DNA from: Eustoma russellianum
Lineage: Eukaryota > Streptophyta > Magnoliopsida > Gentianales > Gentianaceae
Direction: 5' to 3'
DNA: 64,000 bases
Assembly (NCBI GenBank): GCA_036186865.1
Contig: AP025057.1
Coordinates: forward strand, 27,860,087-27,924,086
The notes under the pieces were generated by a model that ran no database searches, was not told where the DNA came from, and saw nothing but the letters and a program-made list of their open reading frames with translations. Below, in pieces: positions 37,066 through 47,027 of this stretch; positions within the stretch are counted from its first letter, which is position 1; the number at the start of each line of letters is the position of its first letter. Both the position numbers and the translations under genes were made by a program.

Positions 37066-37551
37066 CCACCTTCGCAAACCTGTGCCGAAGCACAGCTCTT
37101 TTCAAAACAATATGCAAATGCAAGTGCCATGATGCAAGACTCCTCATTTCAATCACATTCTTCATTCACATACATTCAATTCACATTCAATATCCATCAA
37201 TCACTCAAGGTTCCCCTCACTTACCCATTTGAACTTACACTTCAAGCTAGATCATCAACACTTAACATTGATTCTAAAACTCAAAGACCAATGTGAGAAC
37301 TTCCATGTCCCCCATCAACTCTGTAAGACCTCATACGTTCATTTCCTAACCCCTTTAAGTCATTCACTTTAAAATCCGATTCGAATACCCCTCAACATCT
37401 TCGAATTTGATTCACCGTCTTAAGTTATGTTCTCAAGACTTAGACTAACCTCAATCAAGTCCTAAGAAGTCTCTAAGGTCACCCAAAGGGTCCCCTAGCT
37501 TCCCTCTTTCTTCCCCTATTTTCCCACAAAACCGAAGGACATCATCCCCTC

Positions 37552-37785
37552 ACATCGATCGATCGATGTGACATCATACCCTCACATCGATCGATTGATG
37601 TCCATCAGAGAACATCGATCTCTCAGCCTCTCCTACATCGATCGATCGATGTCCATCAGAGGACATCGATCTCTCAGCTCCTCCTACATCGATCGATCGA
37701 TATCCATCAGAGGACATCGATCTCTCAGCTCCTCCTACATCGATCGATCGATGTACTTCATCTCCTCACATCGATCGATCGATGT
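37552..37785. repeat. Palindrome array in left LARD LTR
   Basis: Six 18-bp palindromes ACATCGATCGATCGATGT start at 37552, 37584, 37635, 37686, 37737 and 37768, giving 32-51-51-51-31 spacing. The second and fourth each carry one substitution. Three copies of ACATCGATCTCTCAG sit between them. Because 51 is divisible by three, a meaningless open frame with repeated IDRSM-like phrases runs through. Confidence 0.92.
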
Positions 37786-38408
37786 CCACGATTCCAGAAA
37801 AGAAATTCTGCGATTTCTGCAGAAACTGCAGAATCACAACTCCAATCGATCCCAAACTTCATACCAATCAATCCAAGCCTAATCCCTGCTACAATCTCAT
37901 GCTTAAACTGCAAATTAAACACTACACACATATCAATCACAGATCCAAGCCTAAAACTCAAATCATCCACCGAAACAACCCAAAAATCCTACCTTTCTCT
38001 CCCTTTTCCCCTCAACCGAAAATAGCAGCAAAGAGAGGGTTCAAGGGATTGGGATTTGCAAGATTTCAAGTAATCCACAACAACAACGAAGGATTTCAAT
38101 ATACGGTGGCCAAATCTCAAAACCAAAACGCATAAAGCACACACATAGATTCACATAAAGAAACTACTGCATGGTGATCCAATTTGATATCAAAATTAGG
38201 CCTTTTATTTCGCAAATCGTAAGAACTTATAAGTAGATTACTTACCTTTGATTGCACGGATATGGATTGAAGAACGAACGGTGAACGGATTGAAGATCTT
38301 GAAGAGTTCTCCCTAGGGTTGGTGAGAGATGAAAACCGCCTATGAGAATGGAGAGAAAAACATCGCTCTTTTTCTGAGAAGTGAAGGAAAACTGACGTTC
38401 AGTCAGTT

Positions 38409-38416
38409 TTTTTATA
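38409..38416 (-). promoter_or_regulatory. TATA-like box of left LARD LTR
   Basis: TATAAAAA on the minus strand about 245 bp inside the LTR sense start, a plausible U3 promoter. The same box is at 44301-44308 in the right LTR, which would drive the element's RNA. Confidence 0.5.
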
Positions 38417-38657
38417 TGAAAAGGGTGGAATTTGGAGTTTCTAAATTATATCCTATTAACTTATTTATCTTAAAGGATAGATTTCTTATATTCAATCCTA
38501 AAATTAAATACTAATTAATTCTACTATTTAATCTCTTCATAAATACCAATAAATTTAAACTTTAATTCTTAATTCATTAGCATTAATTGCCCTCAATCAC
38601 ATTTAATTCTCGTCTTATCCCGTAATTACTCTACGGAGGAGGGTGCGGGGCATAACA

Positions 38658-38672
38658 TTCCACCCCCTTACA
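38658..38672 (-). other. LARD polypurine tract
   Basis: On the minus strand GTAAGGGGGTGGAAT directly precedes the LTR start. It follows AAGTTCCGAGGACGAAACTT, the usual 3' end of gypsy internal regions, and so supports a Ty3/gypsy ancestry. Confidence 0.85.
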
Positions 38673-41568
38673 AAAAGTTTCGTCCTCGGAACTTGTGCGG
38701 TACGAAATCAATGGCTTAGTCTAGTCCCTCACTATCTATTTACTTAGATCATGACCAAAATTAGTATTCCTTGCGCATTCCGGTATGGTACCCATTTCAC
38801 TTCCTCGATACAGGACTAAGTTCTCAAATCATTCAGTGTGTATACCCGCAAGATACTCTAGTACGATTTAATTTAGTCAATACTAACATCTCTCAAGGTG
38901 ATCTAGTCCTTATGCGATTCAATCCTTACTTAGTCCTCGATAATGAGGGCTTACAATCTTCCACTTACACCATTTGATGTGTATCACCCAACTTATTGCA
39001 ACCTACAATACCCGATTCATAAACTTATCACATATGATTTATCACTCAGATGCTCAACCATACTAACATTCTTGTGTATGTCAGGATGGTAATCGTTACC
39101 CCTCCTTAACTCAACTAAGTCTTCAAAAGCAGTTCTTATATACTTACCAACTAGCTCTATGATCATGCTCTTAATTTCTCAGAGATACCGTCATAAGCCT
39201 AGTATACGAAATATATGTATGGACATGCTTCTCTTTAAACAACATATAGCTTAAGTGGCTTTAAAATATAGCTTGAATTATTTATACAGTATCCCAAAAA
39301 AAAATTTTTTGTAAACACGAGAGCTAAAGTATTATAAAATCGTTTTCGCAGGTAGTGTTTCGCGTGACCTCTTATAAAAGGAATGACTAACTTGTTCGCA
39401 AGAGTGTCTCAAACAAGGAAAAAAATATGGTTATAATCTACTCACAAAAGTGTTACAGGTAAGCCCGCCTTAAAACCATTTGAAACTCAACGACGTAAAG
39501 TTTTATAAAACAATTTGGAAATAGTATATCTCTTTCTCAAAAAAATGTCTGTTTTGAAACTACATCTTGTTTCGCAAAAATTAGGTAACTTCATGGCAAG
39601 CGGTTGACAATTCCAAAAAAAAGGGCTTGCAATATCAATAGTCGACAACACAAATTATTTTAACATGATAAACATAGCTAACCGAAAAACTTGTGAAATA
39701 ATATAAGAAATATATAGACATATTGCTCTTCAAATCATCAACATTTTAAAATGCATCTATTTTTCAGAGTTTGTCAATTGTAGTTGAAATTCCATCAGGT
39801 TGAAATACGAATACGGAAGAAATTATAGCATTGTTAAGTTAGCAGACTCTATAAATAAGCACACTAGTTAAAATACTTAGAAAAATTGAAAAAAAAATTC
39901 TTTGAAATATAGGGTATATCTTGGAATACGTGCTTATGTGTAAATATTTAACCGCTTGAAAAATATTTGTTCATACTTCGTATAATTTCTATAATCCACT
40001 CTTACGGTGAAGGATAATTCTACCTAAGTACCGTAACTTATAGGTCTAATGTTCGTCTATTCATGCTAACATCTTTAGCTGAGACTGTCCAATCCTAGCA
40101 TGGCAAACTAAATATTAATTGTCTTAAGGTATTCTCATTCACCGTACTTCCGTGCGCCACCCTAATCCATCGCACTTCTTACTGGGTGGTTTTAACCGCT
40201 AATTCTAATTCGGTTAAATCTCACCTGAAAAGCACTTATTACTTGTTCATGCTTGCTCCCTTGCAATTTCAAGCCTACCCGACTCAAGCCAAGTAACTCA
40301 TTGTTTCTATGGGTTCATCACTTAGCTAAAGATTTTGTGACACTTTATCGTTCCAAGGTGTATAATATAGTCGGTTCTCGTATGTCGCTACCGATCAATA
40401 TCGCTAATAAGACTAATATGATCGGTCTACTTTGGTAATTCTAAAATTGGCATCTTAATTGTAAACTATAAACTCCGTTGAAAATATCCTTCACTAACTT
40501 TACTGATCATAATGCTAATCGTTATTTAGTTTCTATCTTCCCACTATAAATCATCCCTTAGTATTTACTCTACTATTACAACTCATTTCTTAGTAGCTAT
40601 AGTCCCAAATTAGTCCTAAGCCTGCTCTGATGTTACCGTCCAAGAATATGGGCCTTTCTTTTTTTTTTACCCTAATGGTGTTAAGTACCATGTTGCAGTT
40701 ATGGTAAGACAGCCCGAGTTACTGCCTGACCCATTAATATGGACCTGATGTTCGAACTAGGATACTCTGATTAATATCGTAATTCCTTCAAATCAATTAT
40801 AAAGTGTTCAACTAAGGTTACTAAGATCACGGCTTAGAGAGTTGTGAACAACCTTAGATAAGGGAGAATTGTATGGAATATCTTAGATATACGTGTTTCC
40901 AAAACCGTTGGCCCTCTATAGTTTAGGATCATAACTTATCTCTAGGATCGTTCTTAGCATCATCATTCTTACCTCTAAGATCGCGTCTTATTTCCCAATC
41001 ATAATTAGTACATAACCAACACTTATTACTAATTCCGTACTTATGTCTAAATTCAACTCGTAATCAAGATCGTTACATATGTCTAAGATCGTGACTTATT
41101 TTCAGAATCATCGCTTATAACGGAGGTCAGTACCTATGTTCATGATCATCGACTTATGTTCAAATCATCACTTAAGTCTAAGATTGTGACTTAGAGGCAA
41201 AATCGTAACTTATTTTCTAATATCATGGTCTAATTCTACATTTCCGCCGTGCGTCTAGAGTCATGCTCTGAAGATCGTAATGTCGGCACAGAATACCTCT
41301 TGAACTCATTCTAAAGTTTGATCCAAGTGATCGACGGTGTCAGTTTTGCTGCGCCACCACTCCTCCGCATCCACTTGTAGACAAGTCCGAGTGTGTTGGT
41401 GGTGGGGCCTGTGGCTGCTGATGTTGTTGCGCCACGTCTTAGGTCACGACTAGTAGTGCGTCTGTCAGGACCTGGGGAAGCACGGCGTGCGATGGAGCCC
41501 TTTTCTCAGAGTGATCCTCTCAAAGGTTGGGGTATGCATCTTTCGCATCTCCCTAGTGTAATACCTTA

Positions 41569-41736
41569 TGCCATGACGAGGCGGTGGTAGAGGAGGGATT
41601 GCTGCTGCTGCTGAGCAACACTTTGCGCAATCACCGTTATGGCATCCATTAGAGCTTGAGGCATTATCATTTGTGGTGGTTGTGGGTTCTCGTGTCCGTT
41701 GCCACCATTTTCCTGGTTTCCTCTTCTGGGAGGCAT
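41569..41736 (-). pseudogene. Gypsy gag N-terminal remnant in LARD
   Basis: A short frame starting MPPRRGNQENGG followed by MPQALMDAITVIAQSVAQQQQQ, similar from memory to the N-terminus of plant Ty3/gypsy gag proteins, which often begin MPPRR. It stops after about 56 codons with no gag core. It lies about 280 bp inside the primer-binding site, where gag should begin. Confidence 0.6.
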
Positions 41737-41999
41737 TGTCTGTAAAATCAACGCTTATTAGCATTCAGTAATTCCAAGGAGAATCCTGAAAGCACATATG
41801 TGTTGTACAGGACGGAACTCGTAATCTAAAAGAGTAATAAGGCTGATTAATTAAATTCTTATCGCGCTCGTACACACCCAACCCAATCAAACTTATGTCT
41901 ACGATCATATACTTAGACCTATGGATCAACTTAAGGTCAAAATCATAGCTTAAGACTCTATATGACATAACCTAGGTTTCCGAGGTAGATCTGAAGCCT

Positions 42000-42013
42000 A
42001 GGCTCTGATACCA
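42000..42013 (-). other. LARD primer-binding site (tRNA-Met type)
   Basis: On the minus strand TGGTATCAGAGCCT lies next to the right LTR, two bases inside it. It marks the right LTR as the 5' LTR and the element as minus oriented. Confidence 0.9.
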
Positions 42014-42498
42014 CCTGTAGCGCCCCGTCTCGGACAGCGGAATCCGAACCGGTGCACCCGTCGTAGCTTACTGAGAAGACTACAAGACGTCTCATCTCTC
42101 GAATACACATCATCACTGACGTAAGAGAAATAAGTGCGGAAACATGTATCTAACGAATCTCAACCATCGAATTCATACATCAAATGATAATAAAATCTCA
42201 AAGGGTGGTCACAGTAAAAACCAACTAAAGCCTCAAGTGCATGTAAGATCTGAAATAAATAACAACTGCCTGAACTATCTCTCAGAATGTCTCTATGTAT
42301 CCCATTCAGCCCACTCGTCATCGTCTTTTATGAATATCATATCGTAGCTAGGCTCATCTGCAATGACAAAGGTAGTACCCTTAGCGAAAACGCTAGCAAG
42401 TAACCCGCTTATAAGACATACGGGATCAACACATGGCAAGACATGAGTAGTATATAATTCAAGGGGTAATGGGGCACATGTCTCGTAAACTTTCAAAA

Positions 42499-42536
<38 letters not shown>

Positions 42537-42723
42537 AGCAATACAAGAACATAAAGCAGTAACTCTTAACAATTAACAATTAACAATCCTTCAAGACACA
42601 TAACAATCATCCCAATTGACTCACATGATGCATGTCAAAATATGCACTACACTACACAATCACAAATGCATGAGCAATTTCTTTTCAAAACAGTGCAATA
42701 CATGTCACAATGTCCGGTCGCGT

Positions 42724-42957
42724 AACTTTATACCCTGTAACGCACCCCGGCTTATATTTCCATCCCGGTTAACGTTACAAACAACTTTATACCCTGTAAT
42801 GCACCTCGGCTTATATTTCCATCCCGATTAACATTACAGACAACTTTATACCCTGTAACGCACCCCGGCTTATATTTCCATCCCGGTTAACGTTACAGAA
42901 ACTTTGTGTCCTGTAATGCACCTCGGCTTATATTTCCATCCCGATTAACATTACAGG
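42724..42957. repeat. Four tandem hairpin units in right LARD LTR
   Basis: Units 1 and 3 have CTGTAACG/CGTTACAG outer arms and CCGG/CCGG inner arms. Units 2 and 4 have CTGTAATG/CATTACAG and TCGG/CCGA. Every change in one arm is matched in the other. The CACC and TTAA internal loop and the CTTATATTTCCATC loop are constant. Unit 1 has one base change at its outer edge. Confidence 0.88.
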
Positions 42958-43443
42958 CCACCTTCGCAAACATGTGCCGAAGCACAGCTCTTTTCAAAAC
43001 AATATGCAAATGCAAGTGCCATGATGCAAGACTCCTCATTTCAATCACATTCTTCATTCACATACATTCAATTCACATTCAATATCCATCAATCACTCAA
43101 GGTTCCCCTCACTTACCCATTTGAACTTACACTTCAAGCTAGATCATCAACACTTAACATTGATTCTAAAACTCAAAGACCAATGTGAGAACTTCCATGT
43201 CCCCCATCAGCTCTGTAAGACCTCATACGTTCATTTCCTAACCCCTTTAAGTCATTCACTTTAAAATCCGATTCGAATACCCCTCAATATCTCCGAATTT
43301 GATTCACCGTCTTAAGTTATGTTTCCAAGACTTAGACTAACATCAATCAAGTCCTAAGAAGTCTCTAAGGTCACCCAAAGGGTCCCCTAGCTTCCCTCTT
43401 TCTTCCCCTATTTTTCCACAAAACTGAAGGACATCATCCCCTC

Positions 43444-43677
43444 ACATCGATCGATCGATGTGACATCATACCCTCACATCGATCGATCGATGTCCATCAG
43501 AGAACATCGATCTCTCAGCCTCTCCTACATCGATCGATCGATGTCCATCAGAGGACATCGATCTCTCAGCTCCTCCTACATCGATCGATCGATGTCCATC
43601 AGAGGACATCGATCTCTCAGCTCCTCCTACATCGATCGATCGATGTACTTCATCCCCTCACATCGATCGATCGATGT
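43444..43677. repeat. Palindrome array in right LARD LTR
   Basis: Six perfect copies of ACATCGATCGATCGATGT start at 43444, 43476, 43527, 43578, 43629 and 43660, with three copies of ACATCGATCTCTCAG between them. Confidence 0.95.
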
Positions 43678-44545
43678 CCATAATTCCAGAAAAGAAATTC
43701 TGCGATTTCTGCAGAAACTGCAGAATCACAACTCCAATCGATCCCAAACTTCATATCAATCAATCCAAGCCTAATCCCTGCTACAATCTCATGCTTAAAC
43801 TGCAAATTAAACACTACACACATATCAATCACAGATTCAAGCCTAACACTCAAATCATCCACCGAAACAACCCAAAAATCCTACCTTTCTCTCTCTTTTC
43901 CCCTCAACCGAAAGTAGCAGCAAAGAGAGGGTTCAAGGGATTGGGATTTGCAAGATTTCAAGTAATCCACAACAACAACGAAGGATTTCAATATACGGTG
44001 GTCAAATCTCTAAACCAAAACGCATAAATCACACACATAGATTCACATAAAGAAACTACTACATGGTGATCCAATTTGATTTCAAAATTAGGCCTTTTCT
44101 TTCGCAAATCGTAAGAATTTATAAGTAGATTACTTGCCTTTGATTGCACGGATATGGATTGAAGAACGAACGGTGAACGGATTGAAGATCTTGAAGAGTT
44201 CTCCCCAGGGTTGGTGAGAGATGAAAACCGCCTATGGGAATGGAGAGGAAAACGTCGCTCCTTTTCTGAGAAGTGAATGAAAACTGACGTTCAATCAGTT
44301 TTTTTATATGAAAAGGGTGGAATTTGGAGTTTCTAAATTATATCCTATTGTCTTATTTATATTAAATGATAAATTTCTAATATTCAATCCTAAAATTAAA
44401 TACTATTAATTCTACTATTTAATCTCTTCATAAATACCAATAAATTTAAACTTTAATTCTTAATTCATTAGCATTAATTACCCTCAATCACATTTAATTC
44501 TCGTCTCATCCCGTAATTACTCTACGGAGGGTGCGGGGCATAACA

Positions 44546-44550
44546 GTATC
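44546..44550. repeat. Right 5-bp target-site duplication of the LARD
   Basis: GTATC directly after the LTR end ...CATAACA. Confidence 0.9.
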
Positions 44551-45036
44551 AGAATGCGAATGACCAGAGACAAAAGGAAAAGAAGGCAGATCAACTTTTT
44601 CTCTCTCATGGGTCTGCATGCACTGCCCCGTTTTGTCACAATCAAAAGCATCCGAACTCCGAGAATTCAAAATAGCCGGAGAAGCCCCCACAACCACCGT
44701 ATCACTCATCTGGACAACCGCCTCCGTCAAAGATTCATCTGGCCCGGAAAAATCACAAAGATTTTGTGATCCAGAGATATGCATGTGAAGTCCAGAATGA
44801 AGAGAGCCAACATCATTCGGATTTAACACCACTTGCAGCGTCTTAATGATGTGAGCAGACCCCGATGCACCATCATCCCCAGAATCCCCATAAAAGGAGA
44901 AAGAATCCGAAGGAGAATCTTCAACGGACTCCTCTGACTGAGCTTTCCTTGGACCATTACCAGCCACCACCTTGTCTTTGTTACCATTTTTATTCCTAGC
45001 GACTTTTTTCTTATAACTTAGTTTCGACTTTCCCAT
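44551..45036 (-). pseudogene. LINE ORF1 start
   Basis: Begins MGKSKLSYKKKVARNKNGNK, a very basic N-terminus, followed by an acidic Ser-rich stretch (ESVEDSPSDSFSFYGDSG) and a low-complexity region with no known domain. It runs in frame up to the LARD target site and continues in frame at 36086. It is the N-terminal extension before the DUF4283 domain of a plant L1 ORF1. Confidence 0.8.
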
Positions 45037-45233
45037 AATGCAGTAAAGAAGAAAGTAGAAGCAGAGATTAGAGAAAACGAGAATAAACGAATCGAATGAT
45101 AAACAGGATGGGAGAAAATGAACAGAAATTGCAGAAAAAGAAGATGGCTACCCTTCTCTTTTTTTAGAGAGAAGGGAGAGAGTGTCTCTCTCTAACACAT
45201 CCCCTTTTCTCTTACAATTTTTTTCTAATTTTT
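45037..45233 (-). other. LINE 5' leader
   Basis: About 200 bp between the TSD and the ORF1 start, with GA/CT-rich tracts. It probably contains the internal promoter of the LINE. No frame. Confidence 0.6.
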
Positions 45234-45249
45234 CTATAAGACTATTTTA

Positions 45250-47027
45250 ATATATTCCAAACAAACACTTTTAGACGAAAATCACTTAAAATGATTCTCA
45301 TTCTTTCATTTTATACTCTCCAACCGAAACCCGTTTATGCAGTTTTTTTATGGTTCTACGCCTTGAATTCGAGCAGCTCTGGAGTTCTCTGCTTTATAGA
45401 CCTCGCCTTCCAACAGTTGATGCTACTTTATCTAAATATGGGAAGTTGGATGTACGCAACCATACACATGTGTGAGAAACAAACAGATGTTGTTTCCCTA
45501 TGACCTATAATGAAAATTGTGCTAAGCTGTATTGATCAACTGCTACTTCACAATATAAGAACCGCTAATTTAATGAGTCATTCTGCTTTATTCTAACATA
45601 TTCCAAATTCAAGGAAAGATATGTCTTGACTCCACTAGATATGTCTTGACTCCCTTTGGAAATGAAAAATTAAAGGTTAAAGGAATATTATTCATTATAA
45701 GAATGTGAAAGTTACTACTATCTTCCTGTTAGTGTTGATCTAATTCGATATGTTTCCAAATCAATGAGAGTTTCTTGCAGACTGTTTGCTTCTCTAACTG
45801 CCCTTTAATCATTTCTGGAAGCGTTCCATTTTTGGAAGTCTTCCATAGCTTTATAAAGAGATGGCTCATACTCCATAATCCCCGGATTTGGGTATCATAG
45901 TGATACAACAATATTCTTCTTGACTTTGAAATATGATGAAATAAATCAAAATGACTCACTAAATTGGATGTGCTTCTTATATTATGAAGTAGCAGTTGAT
46001 CGACGCAGATTGACGCAATTCTCAATATGGGTCATCGGAAAACGACATCTGTGTGTTTCTAACACATGGTTATGGTTGGATACATCCCACCCCCACGGCG
46101 AGAGCCTCTAAGGCAATGGAGTAATGTTATTGTTGTGTTGTAGTGATACAACAACAATACATACCCAATATATCCCAACGACAACAAAAACTATAACTGA
46201 AGTCTAGAAAAGAAGAGAGCCAGACAAACAATACCTCCATCGTTTGTTTTCATCATAGTGATAAACATAGAAGAAATAGTCACAACCTTCAGATTTGGTA
46301 ACTCTTGCGTAATATGTACCAAATTTTCTTGATTTTATTTGATGCCTAACCTCCGACCTTCAATCTCAAGTGTTGACTTTCAAAGTTGGACATACCGTAT
46401 AGAAACATAATTACAAGCGTGATTGAAATTAGAATACATTTTTGAATAAAATTTTAGCTGACCTTTTCATCACTGACACTTTTGCATCAAAAGAAACAAC
46501 TTTCACTATATGTGGAAAACATAATATCTTATATTCAGGAATGTCATTTAATTATTTAAATGGCTATCACCGTTTTGTTTCGGCTATAACAGTTAATATT
46601 TGATATCTAAACATATTTTATTTATTTACATTATGATTATAACCGTTTCATGTCAGGTTAGGAGTTCAGTATATAATGAGACAGGTATGAAAGAACTAGA
46701 ATATAAGGAACTTCGGAATACTAAAAGAAATCCAAGATTTATGTATGTCTAGTCAGAAATAATTGTGTCAATTACCAATATTACAGACTCCTGCATCTAA
46801 ATATTGCCTCCAGGCTACCAACATTATTGCGAAATTAAAATTTTAATTATACAACTATTACATATAAATTACAAGAACCAAAACTTCAGCCAAAACGAAC
46901 ACTTCAATGGCTTAAGAAGGATGATCAGGATTTGAGCATTGACGTCCTTAAATGAATCATAATAACAATAAGAGGCCTCTTTCGTGCTATTTATACGACG
47001 TGCTTGCTGGCAGGCATCCCCAGTTCA
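45250..47027. other. Intergenic between LINE and reductase gene
   Basis: No supported gene. It holds one copy of a diverged direct repeat (45465-45680) and a CAACAACAATACATACCC phrase (46148) reminiscent of a SINE tail. The last 100 bp or so before the stop codon should be the 3' untranslated region of the reductase. Confidence 0.55.
45465..45680 (+). repeat. Dispersed direct repeat D, copy 1
   Basis: Shares long near-identical phrases with 58340-58530, such as CTGCTACTTCACAATATAAG, ATAATGAAAATTG and GCTTTATTCTA. It is of unknown nature and no terminal repeats were recognised. Confidence 0.75.

Larger units (their letters stand above)
36092..38657 (-). mobile_element. LARD 3' LTR (left copy, 2566 bp)
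   Basis: Contains, from the left, a TA/TG microsatellite, four hairpin repeat units, the palindrome array and, near the sense 5' end, a TATA-like TATAAAAA. It differs from the right LTR by scattered substitutions and a longer microsatellite. Confidence 0.92.
38658..42015 (-). other. LARD internal region, essentially noncoding
   Basis: 3.36 kb with no frame carrying RT, integrase or protease motifs on either strand. Around 40920-41230 an irregular repeat of phrases like CTAAGATCGTGACTTAT recurs, and related phrases return at 41880-41960. A T-rich stretch lies near 40658. The only coding trace is the gag-like scrap next to the primer-binding site. Confidence 0.75.
36092..44545 (-). mobile_element. 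Non-autonomous LARD-like LTR retrotransposon
   Basis: Two highly similar LTRs (36092-38657 and 42016-44545) flank a 3.36-kb internal region, with a perfect 5-bp TSD (GTATC). On the minus strand the LTR starts TGTTATGCCCCGCACC and ends GGGGCGCTACA. A primer-binding site lies beside the right LTR and a polypurine tract beside the left one. The internal region has only a short gag-like scrap and no RT, integrase or RNase H frame. LTRs over 2 kb around a noncoding core fit a LARD (large retrotransposon derivative), which must use enzymes of another, probably Ty3/gypsy, element. Confidence 0.9.
42016..44545 (-). mobile_element. LARD 5' LTR (right copy, 2530 bp)
   Basis: Same layout as the left LTR, with a shorter TA run (42499-42532), intact hairpin units and six perfect palindromes. 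It lies directly inside ORF1 of the LINE on its right. Confidence 0.92.
31384..45233 (-). mobile_element. L1-type LINE, interrupted by a LARD-like element
   Basis: The flanking 16-bp direct repeat CTATAAGACTATTTTA at 31368-31383 and 45234-45249 defines both ends. On the minus strand it runs from a short leader (45037-45233) through ORF1, endonuclease, reverse transcriptase and a zinc-finger region to an A-rich tail (ACCAAAAAAATAAAA at about 31380-31394). Without the LARD (36092-44545) and its extra TSD the LINE is about 5.4 kb, a normal full length. It was therefore full length when inserted and broken later. ORF2 has frame changes and is not functional now. Confidence 0.9.

Noticed and set aside
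37552..37785. CRISPR-like regular array
   Set aside because: Spacers are themselves repeated and the context is a plant LTR. CRISPR arrays do not occur here.
37568..37882. Open frame with repeated IDRSMSIRGHRSLSS-like phrases (also at 43460 and, reversed, at 1228-1584)
   Set aside because: The frame is created by the 51-bp spacing of the palindrome array, which is a multiple of three. It is LTR sequence with no start context or domain, so it is treated as a repeat, not a protein.
46130..46180. Possible SINE 3' end (CAACAACAATACATACCC)
   Set aside because: Only a short tail-like phrase is visible, with no promoter boxes or TSD, so it is not listed as an element.
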